Source of the DNA: Acetobacteraceae bacterium
GTDB taxonomy: Bacteria; Pseudomonadota; Alphaproteobacteria; Acetobacterales; Acetobacteraceae
Length of the DNA: 9,139 nt
Direction of reading: 5' to 3'
Assembly: GCA_003164305.1 (NCBI GenBank)
Contig: PLSZ01000578.1
Span: 13,218-22,356, forward strand
Each line of letters starts with the position of its first letter. The first letter of the stretch is position 1. Below, piece by piece: positions 4,854-9,139 of the stretch. Made by a program: the position numbers and the translations under genes. The notes under the pieces were generated by a model. It saw only the letters and a list, made by a program, of their open reading frames with translations, searched no databases and was not told where the DNA came from.

Positions 4854-6473
4854 TCACGAGCCATTGCGCCGGATGTTCCAGAATACGTGCAGTCCGTTGA
4901 CGATCATGCCGCTGAGGTTCGCCCGCAGCGCCGTCGGCGGAGAATATTGGCCAAGGAACATTTGCGGCGCCTGATCCAGCACCCGCAACTGCATTTCGTC
5001 AGCGAGCGCCTTGCGCTTCACGGGATCGGCCTCCGCCTCGAACTTCGCGACCAACGGAGGCATTTCGGGATCGCAGTTCCATCCCGGATATGTACCGCCG
5101 CAGGAATACGAGGTGGTATAATGCGACAGCGGATTGATCATGTCGTAACCGCTCCAGACCACCGGCATCAAATTCCAGCCGCCCTGATCGATCGGATCCT
5201 TCTTCAATCGCCGCTGCGCCTGAAAGCTGTAATCGGCCGAATAAACATCGAGGTTCAAGCCGGCGCGCTTAAGTTGCTCGATCACCACCAGTGAAATCGG
5301 ATTGATCTGCGCCGAGTCGGTGGAATGCAGAAAAACGATCCGTTCGCCCTTGTAGCCGGCGTCCTTGAACATTTGCCTGGCTTTCTCCGCGCTCGGGTGG
5401 CGCAGCGCTTCCGTCCCAACATCGGACGCATAAGGACCGCCGCAGAGAAAGATGGACTGGCAGAATGGCAAGTACATGTCGGGCGGCAGGCCGGTCCCGG
5501 CCATGATCTCGCTTTGGTCCAACGCCATTTGCAACCCACGCCGCATCCGAACATCGTTGAACGGGGGGATGAGGTTATTCACGTTCAGACCCCCGGTCAC
5601 CTGCGCGAGCGGCGGCAACGTCGCCAGGACGATGTTCTTGTCCTTTCGCAACAGGTCGACGAAGTCGAACGGCAGCACTTCGATGTAATCGATTTCCCCC
5701 TTCTGTAGCGCCGCGACCTTGGTCGCCGGGTCCGGCATGCTGACGAATTCGACGACATCGAAATGCGCCACTTTCCCGCCAGCCATGCCGTCGGCGGGCT
5801 CCGGCCGCGGCTGATACGCCGGATTGCGATGAAAGATCGCGCGATCGCCTGGCCGCCATTCGGCCTTGTCGAACATGAACGGACCCGAGCCAATCGTTTC
5901 GGTCACCGGTTTGCTGATGTCAGCGGCGGCGACGCGCGCGGGCATGATGACGGGGATGTTGGCGTTCGGCTTGCCGATCGCCTCGATGACGAACGCATAC
6001 GGCCGAGACAATTCCAGCACGAAGCCGCGTTCATCCAACACCCTCATGTTGGCGACCGCGCTCATCATCCGTTTGCCGAATGCATCGCTTTTCGCCCATC
6101 GCCGCAGGGATGCGATGCAATCGTCTGGCGTGACCGGAGCGCCATCGTGCCACGCCAGGCCTGGCCGCAATGTCAGCGTCCAGCTCAAACGATCGTCGCT
6201 GACCCGCCAGGACTCCAGCATCTGAGGGTGGAACACCCCCTTGGAGTCCATCGCGACGAGCGTGTCGTAAATCATGTAACCAAACGCGCGTGTCACCGTC
6301 GCGGTGGTGATATGTGGATCGAGAATCTGCAGCTCGATATTCATCGCCGCGCGAAAGCGGCTTTCTTCGCAATGACCGGTGACAGGCAACACAAACGCCA
6401 ATGCCAACAAGACGAAGAGGCGCGCACGCACGCGACAGCCCAGGATTTTTGTTCTGTCAGAACCGCTATGCAT
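4854..6473 (-). CDS. Periplasmic ABC-transporter substrate-binding protein, oligopeptide type (SBP_bac_5)
   Basis: A 539-residue protein of the DppA/OppA group, which captures peptides or similar solutes in the periplasm for an ABC importer. It has a basic start, a hydrophobic signal segment at about residues 18-32, and an AMNIELQILDPH mature start. Typical family landmarks follow: LESWRVSDDRLSWTLTLRPGLAWHDGAPVTPDDC (86-119), GSGPFMF (about 197-203), ALQKGEIDYIE (about 254-264) and a V-x-MR-x-GLQMALDQ segment. The C at 35 is preceded by TGH, a poor lipobox, so it is probably a soluble periplasmic protein. AAGGGG lies 7 bases before the ATG. No permease or ATPase gene is visible nearby, so it either works with a transporter encoded elsewhere or is an orphan. 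The substrate cannot be told. It is probably the last gene of the dap-containing transcript, 42 bases after its neighbour. Confidence 0.92.
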   Translation of the reverse strand: MHSGSDRTKILGCRVRARLFVLLALAFVLPVTGHCEESRFRAAMNIELQILDPHITTATVTRAFGYMIYDTLVAMDSKGVFHPQMLESWRVSDDRLSWTLTLRPGLAWHDGAPVTPDDCIASLRRWAKSDAFGKRMMSAVANMRVLDERGFVLELSRPYAFVIEAIGKPNANIPVIMPARVAAADISKPVTETIGSGPFMFDKAEWRPGDRAIFHRNPAYQPRPEPADGMAGGKVAHFDVVEFVSMPDPATKVAALQKGEIDYIEVLPFDFVDLLRKDKNIVLATLPPLAQVTGGLNVNNLIPPFNDVRMRRGLQMALDQSEIMAGTGLPPDMYLPFCQSIFLCGGPYASDVGTEALRHPSAEKARQMFKDAGYKGERIVFLHSTDSAQINPISLVVIEQLKRAGLNLDVYSADYSFQAQRRLKKDPIDQGGWNLMPVVWSGYDMINPLSHYTTSYSCGGTYPGWNCDPEMPPLVAKFEAEADPVKRKALADEMQLRVLDQAPQMFLGQYSPPTALRANLSGMIVNGLHVFWNIRRNGS

Positions 6474-6515
6474 CGCGCACCCCTTCCACCTGGCACGCGG
6501 GGAGGGCCTGGAGGG

Positions 6516-7079
6516 CTATCCGACCAACGCACCGGTCCACATCATGATGATGCCGATGCTGAAATCAACGGCCAACAATAAAACCGCGGTCAACGCTCCC
6601 ACCTGCAAGGACAGCCGGATCGCATACCACTCCAACCACAAGGCCCACCCGACGGTAACCAGTTCGGCGCATTGATCGACGATCGCCGGCGCGCCCAAAG
6701 CCCCCGGCAATCCGCCGATCGCGACAAGCGTGTTTTCAACGATCGAACAATAAGCCCAGATCGCGATGAACCTCGGCCAAAGCGCCTGCTTGTTCAATAC
6801 GCCCACGATGTGATGCGACATCCAGACGAACAGCAGCCAGCCGACAAGAAACAACAGAAGGTAACGTCCGAGGGCCAGCGGAACATTCGCCGGCGTGCCG
6901 GTCGCCAGCCAGTCGAGCAGCTTCAAACAAACCACCGCCGGCAAACACAGGGGGATGGCCCAGAAAGAATGGATCGCGGCGGTATGATCGGTATCGACCA
7001 GCTGAATGCCTTCCGGCTTGCCCCGTGCCAGCAGAAGGGCGCCCTGAACCCCGGAGGAAACGCTGCCGATGACGCTCAT
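6516..7079 (-). CDS. Multi-pass membrane protein of unknown function, second of a related pair
   Basis: I do not recognise this 187-residue protein. It starts [25 protein letters not shown] and has about five hydrophobic segments, near residues 38-58, 70-90, 102-122, 138-158 and 161-183. It resembles the preceding gene's product. Both have a G-x-L-hydrophobic-ARG-basic-x-EG motif at the N terminus, a W-x-R-aromatic-I motif in the middle (WPRFI here, WNRYI there), and an aromatic helix GWALWLEWYAIR versus [12 protein letters not shown]. No catalytic motif, ATP-binding site or transporter signature is visible. The ATG overlaps the stop of the upstream gene (ATGA), so the pair is probably co-translated and may form a hetero-oligomer; that is inference. 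A Yip1-like membrane domain is a possibility I cannot test by eye. Confidence 0.85.
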   Translation of the reverse strand: MSVIGSVSSGVQGALLLARGKPEGIQLVDTDHTAAIHSFWAIPLCLPAVVCLKLLDWLATGTPANVPLALGRYLLLFLVGWLLFVWMSHHIVGVLNKQALWPRFIAIWAYCSIVENTLVAIGGLPGALGAPAIVDQCAELVTVGWALWLEWYAIRLSLQVGALTAVLLLAVDFSIGIIMMWTGALVG

Positions 7080-7648
7080 TCGAAGCGCGACACGAGGATG
7101 GCCGGTCCGAACACGATCGCGATGGTTCCCAGGTTGACCGCCGCGACAAGGCCCGCCGCGCGCCAGCCGGTCAACGCCAGGCCGTGGCGTGCGATGAACC
7201 AGTTCAACCACATCGCGTATCCCGCGAGGCAAACCAATAGCACGCGCAACGCGCCCTCCCCGCCGAAGCCCGCGAGCCGCGCCACGGTGAGACAAAAGAG
7301 CCCTCCGAACGCGATCGCCGGCAGCAACCACTGACACCAGTTGAAGGCGACGATATAGCGGTTCCAGAATGCCTCGCGTCCCCAGAAGCGCGCCATCTCA
7401 TAAGACAGCACCGATGGCGCCAGCAGGACACACAAGGTTCCGGGTATTTCCTCGAACGCGCCGATGCCTGAGCCTTCCGCGATCGCCTCGATCACGGCGC
7501 CCGCCAGGATCCCCAAACCCGGCGCCAGACTGAACAGAAACGCCTGGGTCGTGCCGGTGAAGCAGTTCAACCCTTCCGCCCGGCCGCGCGCGATCAGTGT
7601 CATTCCCCGTAAGACAGGCGGCAACGTCCGGCGCGGCGCAAGCGTCAC
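7076..7648 (-). CDS. Multi-pass membrane protein of unknown function, first of a related pair
   Basis: An unrecognised 190-residue membrane protein with about five hydrophobic segments, near residues 35-57, 68-86, 98-125, 134-152 and 162-186. The N-terminal [13 protein letters not shown] precedes the first helix; [13 protein letters not shown] and [15 protein letters not shown] are the most distinctive stretches and recur in modified form in the next gene's product. The GTG start at 7648 overlaps the dapE stop as GTGA. I prefer it to the ATG at 7603 because that ATG has its GGGGA directly against it, and because the GTG start aligns with the start of the related downstream protein. Coupling to dapE suggests constant co-expression with the diaminopimelate genes, but nothing in the sequence links it to that pathway. 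Confidence 0.83.
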   Translation of the reverse strand: MTLAPRRTLPPVLRGMTLIARGRAEGLNCFTGTTQAFLFSLAPGLGILAGAVIEAIAEGSGIGAFEEIPGTLCVLLAPSVLSYEMARFWGREAFWNRYIVAFNWCQWLLPAIAFGGLFCLTVARLAGFGGEGALRVLLVCLAGYAMWLNWFIARHGLALTGWRAAGLVAAVNLGTIAIVFGPAILVSRFE

Positions 7649-8787
7649 GCGAGGAATGCCGCGATCACGTTATGGTAAACGCGCGCGAGGTCTCGCAATT
7701 CAGCGACCGGCACCCGCTCATCGGTCTGATGCATCGTCGCGCCGACCAAACCAAACTCCGCCACGGGACAATAATTAGCGATGAAGCGCGCATCGGATGT
7801 GCCTCCCCCGGTGTCGAGTTTCGGCTCGATCCCGGTCGCGACGACGATCGCCTCGCGCAGGATATCGACCATGGGGCCCGGCTTCGTCACGAACGACTCG
7901 CCGCTGATCGACGCCTCGACCTCAAAGCGTTCCGCGTAGCGCGACAGCGTGGCCTTGACCCAGGCGATCAACGATGCGCCGGAGTGATTATCGTTAAATC
8001 GGATGTTCAACGCGGCTCGCGCCGAGGGCGGAATGACATTGGTCGCGGCGTTTCCGACATCGATACTGGTCAACTGCAACGTCGATGGCTCGAACCAATC
8101 GGTCCCCGCGTCGATCGGCGCGGCGGTCAACGCCTGAAGCGCCGAAACCAGCCGATGCACAGGATTATCGGCGCGATGTGGGTACGCCACATGGCCTTGC
8201 GTGCCATGCACCTCGATCTTGAAGTTCACACTGCCGCGTCGGCCGATTTTCACCATGTCACCGAGTTTCACGGGACACGTCGGCTCCCCCACCAGGCAGA
8301 AATCCGGGATCTGGTCGTGGGATTTCATCCACTCCAGCACCTTCACGGTGCCGTCGATGGCGGGACCTTCTTCGTCACCCGTGATCAGGAAACTGATCGA
8401 GCCTTTCGGTGGGCCGCTTTCCAGATGCCTCGCCACGCCGGCGACGAAGGCGGCGATCGCGCCCTTCATGTCGCAGGCGCCACGGCCGTAAAGCACGCCG
8501 TCCCGAACCTCGCCGCCGAAGGGATTGTCGCGCCAGTTCACCGAGCCGACAGGAACGACATCGGTATGACCCGCGAAACAGACATGCGGACCCGATGTGC
8601 CGAGGCGAGCGAATATATTCTCGATTTCGCCGTACCGCAGCCGATGGACGGCGAAGCCGAGACGGCTCAAAGCCTCCGCCAGCACGTCCTGCGCGCCGCC
8701 ATCGGCCGGGGTCACCGAATTACACCGGATCAGTCCCTGAGCCAGCGGCAGCGGATCAGCCAGATTGGCGAAATCCACGCCGTTCAA
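7645..8787 (-). CDS. dapE: Succinyl-diaminopimelate desuccinylase DapE
   Basis: DapE is a cytoplasmic di-zinc peptidase-like enzyme that hydrolyses N-succinyl-LL-diaminopimelate to LL-diaminopimelate and succinate, for lysine and peptidoglycan synthesis. The metal and catalytic residues are visible: H74 and D76 in [12 protein letters not shown]106 in [11 protein letters not shown]139 and E140 in [10 protein letters not shown]168 in VGEPT and H353 in [21 protein letters not shown] (325-336) is also typical. The full length of 380 residues agrees with the family. The start is a TTG at 8787 overlapping the dapD stop as TTGA. A GTG three codons later (8778) is possible. Neither has a clear ribosome-binding site, in line with translational coupling. 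The stop overlaps the GTG start of the next gene. Confidence 0.96.
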   Translation of the reverse strand: MNGVDFANLADPLPLAQGLIRCNSVTPADGGAQDVLAEALSRLGFAVHRLRYGEIENIFARLGTSGPHVCFAGHTDVVPVGSVNWRDNPFGGEVRDGVLYGRGACDMKGAIAAFVAGVARHLESGPPKGSISFLITGDEEGPAIDGTVKVLEWMKSHDQIPDFCLVGEPTCPVKLGDMVKIGRRGSVNFKIEVHGTQGHVAYPHRADNPVHRLVSALQALTAAPIDAGTDWFEPSTLQLTSIDVGNAATNVIPPSARAALNIRFNDNHSGASLIAWVKATLSRYAERFEVEASISGESFVTKPGPMVDILREAIVVATGIEPKLDTGGGTSDARFIANYCPVAEFGLVGATMHQTDERVPVAELRDLARVYHNVIAAFLA

Positions 8788-9139
8788 TCGCGCAGCAGTT
8801 CGTTGATGGAGGTCTTGGCCCGGGTTTGCGCGTCAACGATCTTCACGATGACCGCGCAATACAGCGACGGCCCCGGCGAGCCGTCCGGCAACGGCTTGCC
8901 CGGCATCGAGCCTGGCACCACGACCGAATACGACGGCACGCGTCCCATATGGATTTCTCCGGTCGCGCGATCGACGACCTTGGTGGACGCGCCGATGAAC
9001 ACGCCCATGGACAGCACCGCGCCCTGCTCGACGATCACGCCTTCGGCGACTTCCGAGCGCGCGCCGATAAAACAGTCGTCCTCAATGATCACGGGATTGG
9101 CCTGCAGTGGTTCCAGCACGCCGCCGATGCCGACGCCGC
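8784..9139 (-). CDS. dapD: Tetrahydrodipicolinate N-succinyltransferase DapD, 5' end outside window
   Basis: This is the C-terminal part of DapD, which transfers succinyl from succinyl-CoA to tetrahydrodipicolinate in the succinylase branch of diaminopimelate synthesis. The visible residues begin [30 protein letters not shown], with the hexapeptide repeats of a left-handed beta-helix ([24 protein letters not shown]). They end with [40 protein letters not shown], the normal C-terminus. The frame stays open to position 9139, so about 118 residues are seen and the rest lies to the right. [19 protein letters not shown] segment follows the beta-helix as in the family. It overlaps dapE by four bases. 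Confidence 0.95.
   Translation of the reverse strand, partial: GVGIGGVLEPLQANPVIIEDDCFIGARSEVAEGVIVEQGAVLSMGVFIGASTKVVDRATGEIHMGRVPSYSVVVPGSMPGKPLPDGSPGPSLYCAVIVKIVDAQTRAKTSINELLRD

Noticed and set aside
6367..6378. Possible lipoprotein box around C35 of the substrate-binding protein
   Set aside because: The residues before the cysteine are T-G-H, and His at -1 does not fit the usual lipobox, so a plain Sec signal is more likely.
5763..6581. 272-codon plus-strand open frame opposite the substrate-binding protein gene
   Set aside because: Composition is His/Arg/Asp-rich, as expected of the complement of a high-GC gene; the minus-strand gene is unambiguous.
6672..7334. Long plus-strand open frame opposite the two membrane-protein genes
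   Set aside because: It lies antisense to both coupled membrane genes, is rich in Arg, Gln and Pro, and lacks any recognisable domain or ribosome-binding site.

Overview
This is a GC-rich, gene-dense chromosomal segment of an alphaproteobacterium. FliX is an alphaproteobacterial flagellar regulator. FlgJ is of the short, hydrolase-less form common in that class. DksA is of the single-cysteine alphaproteobacterial type, and the FdsD/FdhD pair also fits. My best guess is Rhodospirillales, possibly Acetobacteraceae, but that placement rests on protein style rather than on any marker gene. I see no rRNA, tRNA, CRISPR array, insertion sequence or integrase. The window looks like core genome.

Left third (about 1-3200): a minus-strand flagellar operon flgI-flgJ-flgN is tightly coupled (ATGA and TGATG junctions) and encodes the P-ring protein, the rod-binding protein and an FlgN-like export chaperone. 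It is driven from a divergent intergenic region with a textbook sigma-54 promoter (TGGCAC-N5-TTGC) and, about 55 bp further upstream, a perfect 10+10 bp palindrome that is a good candidate enhancer for a sigma-54 activator such as FlbD. fliX, whose product works with FlbD in Caulobacter, is transcribed the other way from the same region. Downstream of flgN lies a 306-base gap with a REP/BIME-like element (a perfect 28-bp inverted repeat with nested hairpins), then a stand-alone RibD-type reductase gene that leaves the window at its left edge.

Middle (about 3200-4850, plus strand): dksA, with a sigma-70-like promoter and a 5'-UTR hairpin, is followed by fdhD and fdsD, which overlap each other. 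FdhD (called FdsC in fds operons) and FdsD serve a molybdenum-dependent, NAD-linked formate dehydrogenase, but the fdsGBA catalytic genes are not adjacent here.

Right half (about 4850-9139, minus strand): a chain of co-oriented genes enters from the right edge. It runs dapD (5' end outside) - dapE - two related multi-pass membrane proteins of unknown function - a periplasmic oligopeptide-type ABC substrate-binding protein. The first four are linked by 4-base stop/start overlaps (TTGA, GTGA, ATGA), and the last follows after 42 bases. dapD and dapE carry out consecutive branch steps of the succinylase route to diaminopimelate and lysine. The two membrane proteins share sequence landmarks and look like an ancient tandem duplication. 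They are the least explained genes in the window.
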